A stretch of 64,000 nt of DNA, from assembly GCF_030380735.1 (NCBI RefSeq), contig NZ_JAUDRZ010000008.1, forward strand, positions 496,001 through 560,000, in the 5' to 3' direction. Both the position numbers and the translations under genes were made by a program. Positions 54,217-62,863 of this stretch are shown here, piece after piece. The stretch's first letter is position 1. Each line of letters opens with the position of its first letter. The DNA is from Rhizobium sp. S152. Lineage in GTDB: Bacteria > Pseudomonadota > Alphaproteobacteria > Rhizobiales > Rhizobiaceae. Below the pieces are notes generated by a model. It had not been told where the DNA came from, searched no databases, and saw only the letters and a program-made list of their open reading frames with translations.

Positions 54217-54600
54217 ATGAACGAGGACGACACGCATTTCCCTGTTGTCGATCCCGTGAAGACGGGCCTGCGCGGCTGCTGCCCGCGCTGCGGCGAGGGG
54301 AAGCTGTTCGACGGGTTGCTGGGCCTGAAGCCGCGCTGCGCCGCCTGCGGCCTCGATTATGCTTTCGCCGATGCCGGCGATGGCCCCGCCGTCTTCGTCA
54401 TTCTGATTGTCGGCTTCGTCGTCATCGGCTCGGTGCTGTGGCTGGAAGTCAACTATTCGCCGCCGATCTGGCTGCTCATCCTCATCTTCGCGCCGCTGAC
54501 GATCATTCTTTCGCTGCTGGCGCTGCGCTGGTGCAAGGGCATCCTGATCGCCATGCAGTACCGCCACAATGCCAGCGAAGGGCGTCTCTCCCGTGACTGA
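54217..54600 (+). CDS. DUF983 membrane protein of the oxidase cluster
   Basis: A 127-aa protein with an N-terminal zinc-ribbon-like part (RGCCPRCGEGKLFDGLLGLKPRCAACGLDY, two Cys pairs) followed by two membrane helices (PAVFVILIVGFVVIGSVLWLEV and a second near the C-terminus). DUF983 proteins lie next to SURF1 and ctaG in alphaproteobacterial cox clusters and probably assist assembly, but their reaction is unknown. The gene overlaps SURF1 by eight nt, so both are coupled. Confidence 0.9.
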   Translation: MNEDDTHFPVVDPVKTGLRGCCPRCGEGKLFDGLLGLKPRCAACGLDYAFADAGDGPAVFVILIVGFVVIGSVLWLEVNYSPPIWLLILIFAPLTIILSLLALRWCKGILIAMQYRHNASEGRLSRD

Positions 54601-55345
54601 TGCAGCATCCGCACCGCGCCGCGCGCGATCCGTCCTGACCGCCGTCGCGGTCATCATCGCGCTCGCCATCCTGATTGCGCTCGGCACCTGGCAGGTCGAG
54701 CGGCTGCAGTGGAAGGAAGGCCTGCTCGCCGATATCGCCACGCGCCTCGCGGCCCCCGCCGTGACGTTGTCCGAGATCGAGGCGATGACGGCGAAGGGCG
54801 AGGATATCGAGTACCGCCGCGTCACCTTGTCAGGTGTCTACGACAATAGCCGCGAACGCCACTTCTTTGCCACCTGGCGCGGCCAGACCGGCTTTTACGT
54901 CTACACCCCGCTTGTGCTGGCCGACGGTCGCTCCCTTTTCGTCAATCGCGGCTTCGTGCCCTACGACAACAAGGAGCCGGAAATGCGCATGCAGGGCCAG
55001 CTGACGGGCGAGCAGACCGTCAACGGTCTCGCCCGCGCGAAACTATCAGGCAAGCCCTCCTGGGTCGTCCCCGACAACGACGTCAAAAAGAACATCTTCT
55101 ACTGGAAGGACCTCGACGTCATGGCTTCCAGCACCGGGCTCGACAAGGCTGCCGTCGTGCCCTTTTTCGTCGATGCCGACGACACGCCCAATCCCAAGGG
55201 CATGCCGATCGGTGGTGTTACCGAGGTCGATCTGCCGAACAACCATCTGCAATACGCCTTCACCTGGTATGGCCTCGCCGCGACGCTGGTCGTGATCGTC
55301 ATCGTCGCGCGGTTTCGAAAGCGCGGCAATCCGCCGGCGCAATAG
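54593..55345 (+). CDS. SURF1 family oxidase assembly protein
   Basis: A 250-aa membrane protein for insertion of heme a into CoxA. GTWQVERLQWKEGLL near the first helix and YDNSRERHFFATWRGQTGFYVYTPLV then LVNRGFVPYDNK-like and PSWVVPDNDVKKNIFYWKDLDVM are SURF1 segments. The second membrane helix is LQYAFTWYGLAATLVVIVIVARF. A GTG start at 54593, with GAAGGG upstream, overlaps the DUF983 end; an ATG at 54569 would add eight residues. It closes the oxidase cluster. Confidence 0.9.
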   Translation: MTDAASAPRRARSVLTAVAVIIALAILIALGTWQVERLQWKEGLLADIATRLAAPAVTLSEIEAMTAKGEDIEYRRVTLSGVYDNSRERHFFATWRGQTGFYVYTPLVLADGRSLFVNRGFVPYDNKEPEMRMQGQLTGEQTVNGLARAKLSGKPSWVVPDNDVKKNIFYWKDLDVMASSTGLDKAAVVPFFVDADDTPNPKGMPIGGVTEVDLPNNHLQYAFTWYGLAATLVVIVIVARFRKRGNPPAQ

Positions 55346-55407
55346 TATCGCTTCAATTCGTGCCTATATTGGGCTAGAGACGCGTATCTGCACACACCGG
55401 AACAGAC

Positions 55408-56409
55408 ATGAACATTGCGGCGAAACCTCCACTGACGATCAGGCTCTGCGGGCCGCGCGGCTTTTGCGCCGGCGTCGACCGGGCGATCCAGATCGTCGTT
55501 CTGGCGCTGAAATCCTATGGCGCGCCCGTCTATGTCAGGCACGAGATCGTCCACAACCGCTATGTCGTTGAGGGGCTGGAAGCCAAGGGCGCCGTTTTCG
55601 TCGAGGAATTGAACGAGATCCCCGAGGAGCATCGCGCCCAGCCGGTCGTCTTCTCCGCCCACGGCGTGCCGAAATCGGTGCCGGAGGATGCGACGACACG
55701 CAATCTCTTCTATCTCGACGCCACATGCCCGCTGGTCTCCAAGGTTCACAAGCAGGCGATGCGCCACAACAAGCTCGGCCGCCACGTGGTCCTGATCGGC
55801 CACGCCGGCCACCCGGAGGTGATCGGCACCATGGGCCAGCTTCCGGAAGGCACTGTCTCGCTGGTCGAGACGGTCGCCGACGTCGATGCCTACGAGCCCG
55901 CCGATCCCGACAATCTCGGCTATGTCACGCAGACGACGCTCTCGGTCGACGACACCGCCGGCGTCATCGCCAGATTGCAGGAGCGCTTCCCGAATCTCAC
56001 CGCGCCATCGGCCGATTCGATCTGCTATGCCACCACCAACCGCCAGGAAGTGGTGAAGCAGGCCGCCCCCGGCTGCGATCTCTTCATCATCGTCGGCGCG
56101 CCCAACTCGTCCAACTCCAAGCGCCTCGTCGAAGTGGCTTTGAGGGCAGGGGCGAAGAAGTCCATCCTGGTGCAGCGCGCCTCCGAGCTCGATTGGGACG
56201 ATATCGGCCACGTCGGCACGCTCGGCCTGTCCGCCGGCGCCTCCGCCCCCGAGGTCATCGTCAACGAGATCATCGAGGCCTTCCGCGCCCGTTTCGACGC
56301 CAAGGTAGAGCTTGCCGAGACGGTGCAGGAAACCGAGCACTTCCTCGTCAACCGCGAACTGCGCGACGTCGAGCTGACAACGGCGGATATGGCGTTTGTG
56401 AACGGCTGA
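55408..56409 (+). CDS. ispH: 4-hydroxy-3-methylbut-2-enyl diphosphate reductase
   Basis: A 333-aa [4Fe-4S] enzyme making IPP and DMAPP, the last step of the MEP pathway that dxs begins. Iron-sulfur Cys residues lie in [13 protein letters not shown] (C20), [14 protein letters not shown] and [14 protein letters not shown]. The conserved Glu/His residues are in [12 protein letters not shown] and SAHGVPKSV. Length is canonical. A normal promoter gap of 62 nt follows SURF1. Confidence 0.96.
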   Translation: MNIAAKPPLTIRLCGPRGFCAGVDRAIQIVVLALKSYGAPVYVRHEIVHNRYVVEGLEAKGAVFVEELNEIPEEHRAQPVVFSAHGVPKSVPEDATTRNLFYLDATCPLVSKVHKQAMRHNKLGRHVVLIGHAGHPEVIGTMGQLPEGTVSLVETVADVDAYEPADPDNLGYVTQTTLSVDDTAGVIARLQERFPNLTAPSADSICYATTNRQEVVKQAAPGCDLFIIVGAPNSSNSKRLVEVALRAGAKKSILVQRASELDWDDIGHVGTLGLSAGASAPEVIVNEIIEAFRARFDAKVELAETVQETEHFLVNRELRDVELTTADMAFVNG

Positions 56410-56474
56410 CGTCCAGGCCGTCTTGACCGAGGTCAATATCTTCAATTGTTTGGGGAAGACGGTGCTTCCATCCA

Positions 56475-56520
56475 ATCTCCCCCCTTGTGGGGGAGATGCC
56501 CGGTAGGGCAGAGGGGGGTA
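56475..56520. repeat. GC-rich double-hairpin intergenic repeat
   Basis: A perfect nine-bp stem ATCTCCCCC/GGGGGAGAT with a five-nt loop is followed by a small GCCC-GGTA-GGGC hairpin and then AGAGGGGGG. This is a dispersed palindromic element of the kind seen many times between rhizobial genes. Here it lies between ispH and thrB and could shape the transcript end. Confidence 0.7.
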
Positions 56521-56563
56521 TCCTACACCCAGTGACCCTTCCACCCGAAAACGAGAGCCCGCC

Positions 56564-57529
56564 TTGGCAGTCTACACCGATATCTCCGAAGACGATCTGA
56601 AGTGGTTCCTGACGGAATATGACGCCGGCACGCTGTTGTCCTACAAGGGCATCGCCGAGGGCGTCGAAAACAGCAATTTCCTGCTGCATACATCAAAGGA
56701 CCCGCTCATCCTGACGCTCTATGAAAAGCGCGTCGAGAAAAGCGACCTGCCGTTCTTCCTCGGCCTGATGCAGCATCTTTCCGCCCGCGGCCTGTCGTGC
56801 CCGCTGCCGCTGCCGCGCAAGGATGGCGCGCTGCTGGGCCATCTGTCGGATCGGCCCGCGGCACTGATCTCCTTCCTCGAAGGCATGTGGCTGCGCAAGC
56901 CCGAAGCCAGGCACTGCCGCGAAGTCGGCAAGGCGCTGGCCCGCATGCACATCGCCGGCGAGGGTTTTGAGCTCAAGCGCCCCAACGCGCTCTCGGTCGA
57001 TGGCTGGCAGGTCCTGTGGGACAAGTCGGAGGCCCGCGCCGACGAAGTCGAGACCGGCCTCAAATCCGAGATACAGGGCGAGCTCGACCATCTCTCGACG
57101 CACTGGCCGAAAGATCTCCCCTCGGGCGTCATCCACGCCGATCTCTTTCCCGACAACGTCTTCTTTCTGGGGGACGATCTCTCGGGCCTGATCGACTTCT
57201 ACTTCGCCTGCAACGATCTCTTGGCCTATGACGTCTCGATCATCCTCAACGCCTGGTGCTTCGAGAAGGATGGCGCCTATAACATCACCAAGGGCATGGC
57301 GATGCTCGAGGGCTACACCAGCGTGCGCCCGCTGAGCGACGCCGAACTCGCCGCCCTTCCTATCCTGTCGCGCGGCTCGGCGCTGCGCTTCTTCCTGACC
57401 CGCCTCTATGATTGGCTGATGACGCCGGAGGGCGCGATGGTCACCAAGAAGGACCCGCTCGAATATCTGCGCAAGCTGCGCTTCCACCGGCAGATCAAGT
57501 CCGCCGCCGAATACGGGCTCACCCTATGA
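56564..57529 (+). CDS. thrB: Homoserine kinase (type II, phosphotransferase fold)
   Basis: A 321-aa kinase that phosphorylates homoserine in threonine synthesis. It has the aminoglycoside-phosphotransferase fold ([25 protein letters not shown] with the ATP loop; catalytic [11 protein letters not shown]; then [25 protein letters not shown]), as in alphaproteobacteria, and not the GHMP type of E. coli. The start codon is TTG at 56564 with GAGAG upstream. Its stop overlaps the rnhA ATG by four nt (ATGA). Confidence 0.93.
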   Translation: MAVYTDISEDDLKWFLTEYDAGTLLSYKGIAEGVENSNFLLHTSKDPLILTLYEKRVEKSDLPFFLGLMQHLSARGLSCPLPLPRKDGALLGHLSDRPAALISFLEGMWLRKPEARHCREVGKALARMHIAGEGFELKRPNALSVDGWQVLWDKSEARADEVETGLKSEIQGELDHLSTHWPKDLPSGVIHADLFPDNVFFLGDDLSGLIDFYFACNDLLAYDVSIILNAWCFEKDGAYNITKGMAMLEGYTSVRPLSDAELAALPILSRGSALRFFLTRLYDWLMTPEGAMVTKKDPLEYLRKLRFHRQIKSAAEYGLTL

Positions 57530-57966
57530 AGCACGTCGATATCTACACCGACGGCGCCTGCTCAGGAAATCCCGGCCCCGGCGGCTGGGGCGCGGTGCTG
57601 CGCTATGGCGAGGTCGAAAAGGAGCTCTGCGGTGGCGAGGCCAACACCACCAACAACCGCATGGAGCTGCTGGCGGCGATCTCGGCGCTGACGGCATTGA
57701 ACAGCCCTTGTGAGGTCGATCTCCACACCGACAGCAAATACGTCATGGACGGCATCTCCAAGTGGATCTTCGGCTGGAAGAAGAACGGCTGGAAGACATC
57801 AGACAAGAAGCCGGTGAAGAACGGCGAACTCTGGCAGGAGCTCGACGCCGCTAACCAGCGCCACAAGGTCAAGTGGCACTGGGTCAAGGGCCATGCCGGC
57901 CACCCCGAAAATGAACGCGCCGACGAGCTGGCGCGCAAGGGCATGGAGCCGTTCAAGAAGCGGTAA
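57526..57966 (+). CDS. rnhA: Ribonuclease HI
   Basis: A 146-aa enzyme that cuts RNA in RNA-DNA hybrids. The active-site carboxylates are D9 ([15 protein letters not shown]), the Glu in [10 protein letters not shown], the Asp in LHTDSKYV and the last Asp in [11 protein letters not shown]. The handle region with [15 protein letters not shown] is present. It overlaps thrB by four nt. Confidence 0.96.
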   Translation: MKHVDIYTDGACSGNPGPGGWGAVLRYGEVEKELCGGEANTTNNRMELLAAISALTALNSPCEVDLHTDSKYVMDGISKWIFGWKKNGWKTSDKKPVKNGELWQELDAANQRHKVKWHWVKGHAGHPENERADELARKGMEPFKKR

Positions 57967-58023
57967 ATTCGACACAGTCATGGAGCACCATGCATTGCTC
58001 ACGACCTGAAAGCAAAACGCCCC

Positions 58024-58350
58024 ATGAATGCCGTGCCTCAAATAGTGCCGCCGCTGACTGAGATAGCCGATTTCGACTGCCAGAGCTGCGGCGCCTGCTG
58101 CGCCTACGACGCCAGCTGGCCGCGCTTCTCGACCGAGACCGACGAGGAGCTGGACGAACTGCCCCGCCACTTCGTCTCCGACGACGAGCAGGGCATGCGC
58201 TGGGATTGCGATCGCTGTTCGGCCTTGTCCGGCAGCGTCGGGGTGCACACGTCCTGCATGGTCTACGACGTCAGGCCCGATATCTGTCGCGCCTGCATGC
58301 CCGGCGACGGCGCCTGCCTCGAAGCCCGCGCCGCTTATGGATTCAGCTGA
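58024..58350 (+). CDS. YkgJ-type cysteine cluster protein
   Basis: A 108-aa protein with an eight-Cys pattern: DCQSCGACC, then CDRC, C and DICRACMPGDGAC. Such proteins (CxxCxxCC) are thought to bind zinc or an iron-sulfur cluster. It begins 57 nt after rnhA. The N-terminus has a TDEELDEL acidic run. Function is unknown. Confidence 0.85.
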   Translation: MNAVPQIVPPLTEIADFDCQSCGACCAYDASWPRFSTETDEELDELPRHFVSDDEQGMRWDCDRCSALSGSVGVHTSCMVYDVRPDICRACMPGDGACLEARAAYGFS

Positions 58351-58468
58351 GGGATGCCGCGCGGGCCGGTTCGCATTTGCCGGGCACGGTCGATGAAATC
58401 AACCGGATAGCGCGCAACCGTGAATCAATCCGGCAAGCGCTTCAAAGATTGGATGAAGGCGTGGCACA

Positions 58469-59410
58469 TCACGCGCCCGCAATGACGAGATAAGCCGAAA
58501 TCGTCGCGATCGACAGCACCGTCGAGGCCAGCACCACGCGCCCCGTCAGGCTCGCCTCGCGCCCGTAGAACTCCGCCAGCATGAACGGCCCGGTGCCCGT
58601 CGGCAGCGCCGCCAGGAGAACGCAGGTATGCACCGCAACCGGCGGCAGCTTCAGGATCGGCCCTGCGATGAGCCAGGTGACGGCCGGCTGCGCGATCAGC
58701 TTCAGCCCGACGAGAATCCCCGCCGTCGCCGCCCGCTCGGTCGCTGCCCCCGCCTTCGATCCCGCCAGAAACAGCCCGAGCGCAATCAGCGCGCAGGGCG
58801 AGGCCGCGCCGCCGAGAAGCTTCAGGAACGCATGCACCGGCGCCGGCAGCGCCACGCCCGAGACCATGAACAGCGCACCCATAACCGGCGCAATCAGAAG
58901 CGGGTTCTTGGCCAGCGAAAGCAAGGTCTTCATCGCGATATCGCGCCGCCGCGTCTCCGATTGCAGCCCGCCCTCGATCAGGACGATGGCGACGGCGAAG
59001 AGCACGCAGACGGTGACGATCGTCGCGATCAGCGTCGGCGCCATGCCGTTGTCGCCGACGATCGAGAGCACCAGCGGAAAGCCGACGAACCCCGTATTGG
59101 CGTAGCTGGCGTTGAGGCTGTCGATCGCCGCATCCGCCAGATGCCGCCCCTTCGCCATCCGCCACCAGAGCGTCGCGCAGAAGATGATGGCGCAGCCCGC
59201 GGTGAAGGCGAGGATGAAGCCCGGCTGCCAGATCTGCGAGAGCTTCGCGTTGGCCATGATGTCGAAGAGCAGGGCGGGCAGCGCCAGATAGACCACCAGC
59301 CGGTTCACCTCGCGCGTCGCATTGGGGCCGAGCGCATCCGTCTTGCGCGCGATCCAGCCGGTCAGGATCAGCGCGAAGATGGGGAGCACGATGAGGAGAT
59401 TGGTCAGCAT
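58469..59410 (-). CDS. AEC family transporter (auxin efflux carrier-like)
   Basis: A 313-aa membrane protein with about ten helices and an inverted repeat, the AEC (BART) fold. FALILTGWIARKTDALG, VNRLVVYLALPALLFDIMA, NASYANTGFVGFPLVLSIVGDNG and TGPFMLAEFYGREA are typical. Members carry dicarboxylates, auxin or other anions. It is divergent from a LysR regulator which probably controls it. No substrate can be named. Confidence 0.9.
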   Translation of the reverse strand: MLTNLLIVLPIFALILTGWIARKTDALGPNATREVNRLVVYLALPALLFDIMANAKLSQIWQPGFILAFTAGCAIIFCATLWWRMAKGRHLADAAIDSLNASYANTGFVGFPLVLSIVGDNGMAPTLIATIVTVCVLFAVAIVLIEGGLQSETRRRDIAMKTLLSLAKNPLLIAPVMGALFMVSGVALPAPVHAFLKLLGGAASPCALIALGLFLAGSKAGAATERAATAGILVGLKLIAQPAVTWLIAGPILKLPPVAVHTCVLLAALPTGTGPFMLAEFYGREASLTGRVVLASTVLSIATISAYLVIAGA

Positions 59411-59454
59411 GGGGGAGGGAACTCAGGTTGCAAAGACCATTGTCTAGCCCCTGT

Positions 59455-59494
59455 TATCGATATAATCCAATGTCGATATAATCGCTGATCGATA
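59455..59494. promoter_or_regulatory. LysR-type operator region, repeated TCGATATAATC
   Basis: TCGATATAATC occurs twice (59457-59467 and 59473-59483) and TCGATA again at 59489. TATCGAT and ATCGATA frame the region as an inverted repeat. It lies in the 99-nt gap between the AEC and LysR genes and fits the recognition and activation sites of a LysR tetramer. Confidence 0.6.
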
Positions 59495-59509
59495 CCTCAG
59501 AGGTATGAA

Positions 59510-60409
59510 ATGGACACGCGCCACATGCGCTATTTCGTGGCGCTCGCCGAGACGCTGCACTTCGGCCACGCCGCGGCCCGCATGAACATGAGCCAGCCGC
59601 CCTTCAGCCGCCAGATCGCCGCGATCGAGAAGACGCTTGGCGCCCGCCTCTTCGAGCGCAATTCCCGCAACGTCGCGCTGACGGCGGCGGGCAAGCATTT
59701 TCTCGAGGAGTGCCGCGCCGTTCTTGCCCATTTCGACGCCGCCTGCCGTGACGTCCAGCTGGTGGCCTCGGGCGTGAAGGGCGAGCTGAAGCTCGGCTTC
59801 ATGATGAACGCCGCCTACAGCGTCGTGCCGGCGCTGGTGAGGCTGTACTCGGAGGCTCGCCCGGATGTCCGCCTCGTGCTCGAGGAGCGCATACCCACAG
59901 ATATCGAGGAGATGCTGATCGAAGGCCGCCTCGACGCGGCGGTCACCTTCGGCGGCAGCCCGGCCGCGCATCTGCGCACCACGCTTCTCGCCCGCGACCG
60001 CTTGCGCCTGATCGCACCGCGAGATCACCGTCTGGCTGAACTCGAAATCGCCGGCCCAACCGACCTCGCAAGCGAACGCCTGATCGCCGCCCCCGCAAGC
60101 GTGACGCCGACACTGCGCGACGCCATCCGCAACTACTGCGCTTCCTCGGGCGCCACCCCGCATTTCGCGCTCGAACCCCGCCTGCAACACACCATCATCC
60201 GCCTCGTCGCCGAAGGCCTGGGCATCGCGCTCATCCCGCAATCGCTTTGCGCGGGTCTGGCCGAGGGGCTGGTGTCGCGGCCGATCACGGATGCACCGGA
60301 GTTCGACATCGTACTCTGTGCTGCGGCGGGGTCGAGCAATCCGGCGGTGCCGGCGTTGTTTGAGGTGGCGGAGAGGTTGGGTGGGGAGAGGGCGGAAGAA
60401 CAAGGCTGA
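59510..60409 (+). CDS. LysR family transcriptional regulator
   Basis: A 299-aa regulator. The N-terminal helix-turn-helix is MRYFVALAETLHFGHAAARMNMSQPPFSRQIAAIEKTLG, followed by the substrate-binding domain (LKLGFMMNAAYSVVPALVRLYSEARPDVRLVLEER and LVAEGLGIALIPQSL). It probably senses a small metabolite and controls the divergent AEC transporter. The start at 59510 is the only ATG that keeps the HTH complete. Confidence 0.92.
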   Translation: MDTRHMRYFVALAETLHFGHAAARMNMSQPPFSRQIAAIEKTLGARLFERNSRNVALTAAGKHFLEECRAVLAHFDAACRDVQLVASGVKGELKLGFMMNAAYSVVPALVRLYSEARPDVRLVLEERIPTDIEEMLIEGRLDAAVTFGGSPAAHLRTTLLARDRLRLIAPRDHRLAELEIAGPTDLASERLIAAPASVTPTLRDAIRNYCASSGATPHFALEPRLQHTIIRLVAEGLGIALIPQSLCAGLAEGLVSRPITDAPEFDIVLCAAAGSSNPAVPALFEVAERLGGERAEEQG

Positions 60410-60433
60410 CAGCAGGAACACGCTGGCAGCGGA

Positions 60434-60931
60434 CTATTCCCCGTAGAATGCCGAATGATAGCGCACGACCCCACGAAGCTCGCCGTCGCCGAATGCCAGA
60501 CGTTGGAAATATTCTTGGGGAACGCCTGGAAACTGGAGCGCGCCGTCAGCATTGAAGCCGAAGCGAGCGTAATAAACGGGATCACCGAGAACAACGCAAC
60601 CACGTGCGCCCTTCGTTTTTATCTGGTCAAGTCCGGCTTCGATGAGCCGAACGCCAACACCTTGCCGTTGTTGGTCGGGTCGTACGGCAACAGGCCCGAG
60701 ACCGTACCAGTCCACCGACTTTCCATCGATCTCGACCGGAGAGAAGGCGACGTGACCGACGACCACGCCGTCGTGCTCCGCGACGAGGGAAATCGTCAAG
60801 GCACCGGCGGCTCGCAAGGCCGCGACAACCGCGCCTTCGGTCCCATCACTATGCGGCGCGTCCTTGAAGGCGATTGTGACGAGCTTTTGAATTTCCGGAA
60901 TGTCGCGAGTGGTCTCGGAGCGTATGATCAT
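60434..60931 (-). CDS. GNAT family N-acetyltransferase
   Basis: A 165-aa enzyme. The acetyl-CoA motif is in GLGPVAVRPDQQRQGVGVRLIEAGL. The GCVVLGDPVYYARFGF segment is seen in the YhbS-type GNATs. The start at 60931 (MIIRSETTRDI) is taken over an ATG at 61024 that lies beyond a repeat element. No ribosome binding site is strong. The substrate is unknown. Confidence 0.82.
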   Translation of the reverse strand: MIIRSETTRDIPEIQKLVTIAFKDAPHSDGTEGAVVAALRAAGALTISLVAEHDGVVVGHVAFSPVEIDGKSVDWYGLGPVAVRPDQQRQGVGVRLIEAGLDQIKTKGARGCVVLGDPVYYARFGFNADGALQFPGVPQEYFQRLAFGDGELRGVVRYHSAFYGE

Positions 60932-61012
60932 GGAAGGCTTGTAGCAATCGACCGGCGAACCGCCAATAGCAGTCCGCTCCGGACCGATAGCGGCACTCTC
61001 CGCGCCATCTTC

Positions 61013-61035
61013 CCCTCTCCCCACCGGGGAGAGGG
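61013..61035. repeat. Perfect 10-bp hairpin repeat between genes
   Basis: CCCTCTCCCC and GGGGAGAGGG pair perfectly around ACC; TAGGGTGAGGGGG follows. This is another dispersed palindrome found widely in rhizobial genomes. It lies between the fdhA stop and the GNAT gene start and may act as a terminator. Confidence 0.7.
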
Positions 61036-61087
61036 TAGGGTGAGGGGGCTACGGGCGCGACGGCCCACCATAAAGCCCCCAACCCAC

Positions 61088-62278
61088 TCAAGCCGCCTTC
61101 GCCACATCCCCGTGCGGGTCGAGCACGAATTTCGTCGCCGCGCCGTGGTCGAAGCTTTCATAGCCCTGAACGGCCTCGTCGAGCGGGATCACCTTGGCGT
61201 TGACGATATCGGCGATCGGCAGGCGGTCGTGCAAGATGGCCTGCATCAGCTGCCGGTTATATTTCAGCACCGGCGTCTGGCCGGTGTGGAAGGATTGCGC
61301 CTTGGCCCAGCCGAGGCCGAAGCGCAGCGACAGGTTGCCGGTCTTGGCGGCGCTGTCGACGGCGCCGGGGTCCTCGGTCACGTAAAGGCCGGGAATGCCG
61401 ATCGAGCCGGCGGCGCGGGTGATGTCCATCATCTGGTTCAGGACGATCGCCGGCTGCTCTCCGCCCGAATGGCCGCGCGCCTCGAAGCCGACGGCGTCGA
61501 TTGCGCTGTCCACCTCGTTGCTCCCGGTCACCTGCGCGATCATCTCGCCCAGCCGGTCGCTTTTCGACAGGTCGATCGGCTCGAAGCCTACCTTGGCCGC
61601 ATGCGCCAGGCGATCCTTGTTGAAATCGCCGATCATCACGACGGCAGCTCCCAGGATGCGGGCAGAGGCGGCGGCGGCCAAGCCCACCGGGCCGGCGCCC
61701 GCGACATAGACGGTCGAGCCGACGCCGACGCCTGCGCGCACCGCGCCATGGAAGCCTGTCGGCAGGATGTCGGAGAGCATGGTGAGGTCGCGAATCTTCT
61801 CCATCGCCCGGTCGCGATCCGGGAATTTCAGGAGGTTGAAGTCGGCATAGGGGATGGTGACGTAGCGGGCCTGGCCGCCGATCCATCCGCCCATGTCGAC
61901 ATAGCCATAGGCGCCGCCGGCGCGCGACGGGTTGACGGTGAGGCAGACGCCGGTGTCCTGCGACTTGCAGCAGCGGCAGCGGCCGCAGGCGACGTTGAAG
62001 GGCACGGAAACAATGTCGCCGACCTCGAGCATCTCGACGTCGATGCCCTTTTCGATGATCTGGCCGGTGATTTCATGGCCGAGAACCAGCCCCGGCATCG
62101 CAGTGGTGCGGCCGCGCACCATGTGCTGGTCCGATCCGCAGATATTGGTCGAGATCACCTTCAGGATCACGCCATGCTCGATGCGGCGCCCATCGGGTGC
62201 CTCGAGCTTGGGATCGTCGATGTCATGGATTTCGACAACGCCGGGCCGCATGTAGACGACGCCACGGTTCTTGCTCAT
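61088..62278 (-). CDS. fdhA: Glutathione-independent formaldehyde dehydrogenase
   Basis: A 396-aa zinc-dependent alcohol dehydrogenase superfamily enzyme that oxidises formaldehyde to formate with NAD+, without glutathione. The catalytic zinc site is in NICGSDQHMVRGR and GHEITGQI; the structural zinc Cys set is CGRCRCCKSQDTGVC. The cofactor loop is VAGAGPVGLAAAASA. Length and the characteristic GYVDMGGWIGGQARYV segment fit the Pseudomonas FdhA type. The start at 62278 (MSKNRGVVYM) is six nt after GGAGGAG; the in-frame ATG at 62284 abuts that site and is less likely. It would cope with formaldehyde from demethylations such as that of the Rieske enzyme at 1 kb. Confidence 0.93.
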   Translation of the reverse strand: MSKNRGVVYMRPGVVEIHDIDDPKLEAPDGRRIEHGVILKVISTNICGSDQHMVRGRTTAMPGLVLGHEITGQIIEKGIDVEMLEVGDIVSVPFNVACGRCRCCKSQDTGVCLTVNPSRAGGAYGYVDMGGWIGGQARYVTIPYADFNLLKFPDRDRAMEKIRDLTMLSDILPTGFHGAVRAGVGVGSTVYVAGAGPVGLAAAASARILGAAVVMIGDFNKDRLAHAAKVGFEPIDLSKSDRLGEMIAQVTGSNEVDSAIDAVGFEARGHSGGEQPAIVLNQMMDITRAAGSIGIPGLYVTEDPGAVDSAAKTGNLSLRFGLGWAKAQSFHTGQTPVLKYNRQLMQAILHDRLPIADIVNAKVIPLDEAVQGYESFDHGAATKFVLDPHGDVAKAA

Positions 62279-62524
62279 TTTCATCTCCTCCGTTGAAAAT
62301 GCTCATGTCCGCGCGGGCTCCTCTTCCCGTGCGGTGATGGTCGCAGCTTAGAGGAGAATGTCGCCGGCGTCGTCCCGTTTACGACGGTTTGGCCGCCGGA
62401 AATGGTCGCGGATCAAGAAGTGAGGGGATGCGATCGAAGGCCGGGGAAGGCCACTCTTTGCATCTTGCCCATGGCTGCATTCCCACTATGCTTTGCGCAT
62501 AACAATAGATCGGGAGGCTACCAC

Positions 62525-62833
62525 ATGATCCTGCACTCGGTGCTGATGCGGCTGAAATCGGCCATCACGGGCGAAGAAAAGCAGTCCCTGTTCGAGCAGA
62601 TCGTCGCGCTGAAGCAGGTCATTCCGGGTATCCTGGATATCAAATACGGCCCCAACGTCTCGCCCGAGGGCCTGCATGCCGGCTTCGTCGATGGCTTTGC
62701 CGTCACCTTCGAAAGCCCGGAGGCGCGCGACGCCTATCTCGTCCATCCCGAGCATGTCGCTGTCGGCGAGCGCATCGTCTCGTCGCTGGATGGCGGCCTC
62801 GGCGGCCTGATCGTCTTCGACCTGCAGGTGTGA
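62525..62833 (+). CDS. Dabb (stress-responsive alpha/beta barrel) family protein
   Basis: A 102-aa dimeric alpha/beta barrel protein. The start at 62525 (MILHSVLMRLKSAI) has ATCGGGAGG upstream. KQVIPGILDIKYGPNVSPEGLHAGFVDGFAVTFESPEARDAYLVHPEH is the Dabb pattern. Homologues include stress-response proteins of plants and olivetolic-acid-cyclase-like enzymes. Function is unknown. A 240-nt gap before it holds no evident gene. Confidence 0.85.
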   Translation: MILHSVLMRLKSAITGEEKQSLFEQIVALKQVIPGILDIKYGPNVSPEGLHAGFVDGFAVTFESPEARDAYLVHPEHVAVGERIVSSLDGGLGGLIVFDLQV

Positions 62834-62863
62834 TCCCGCAGGCCGAGTTCTCATTCGCTTGTC

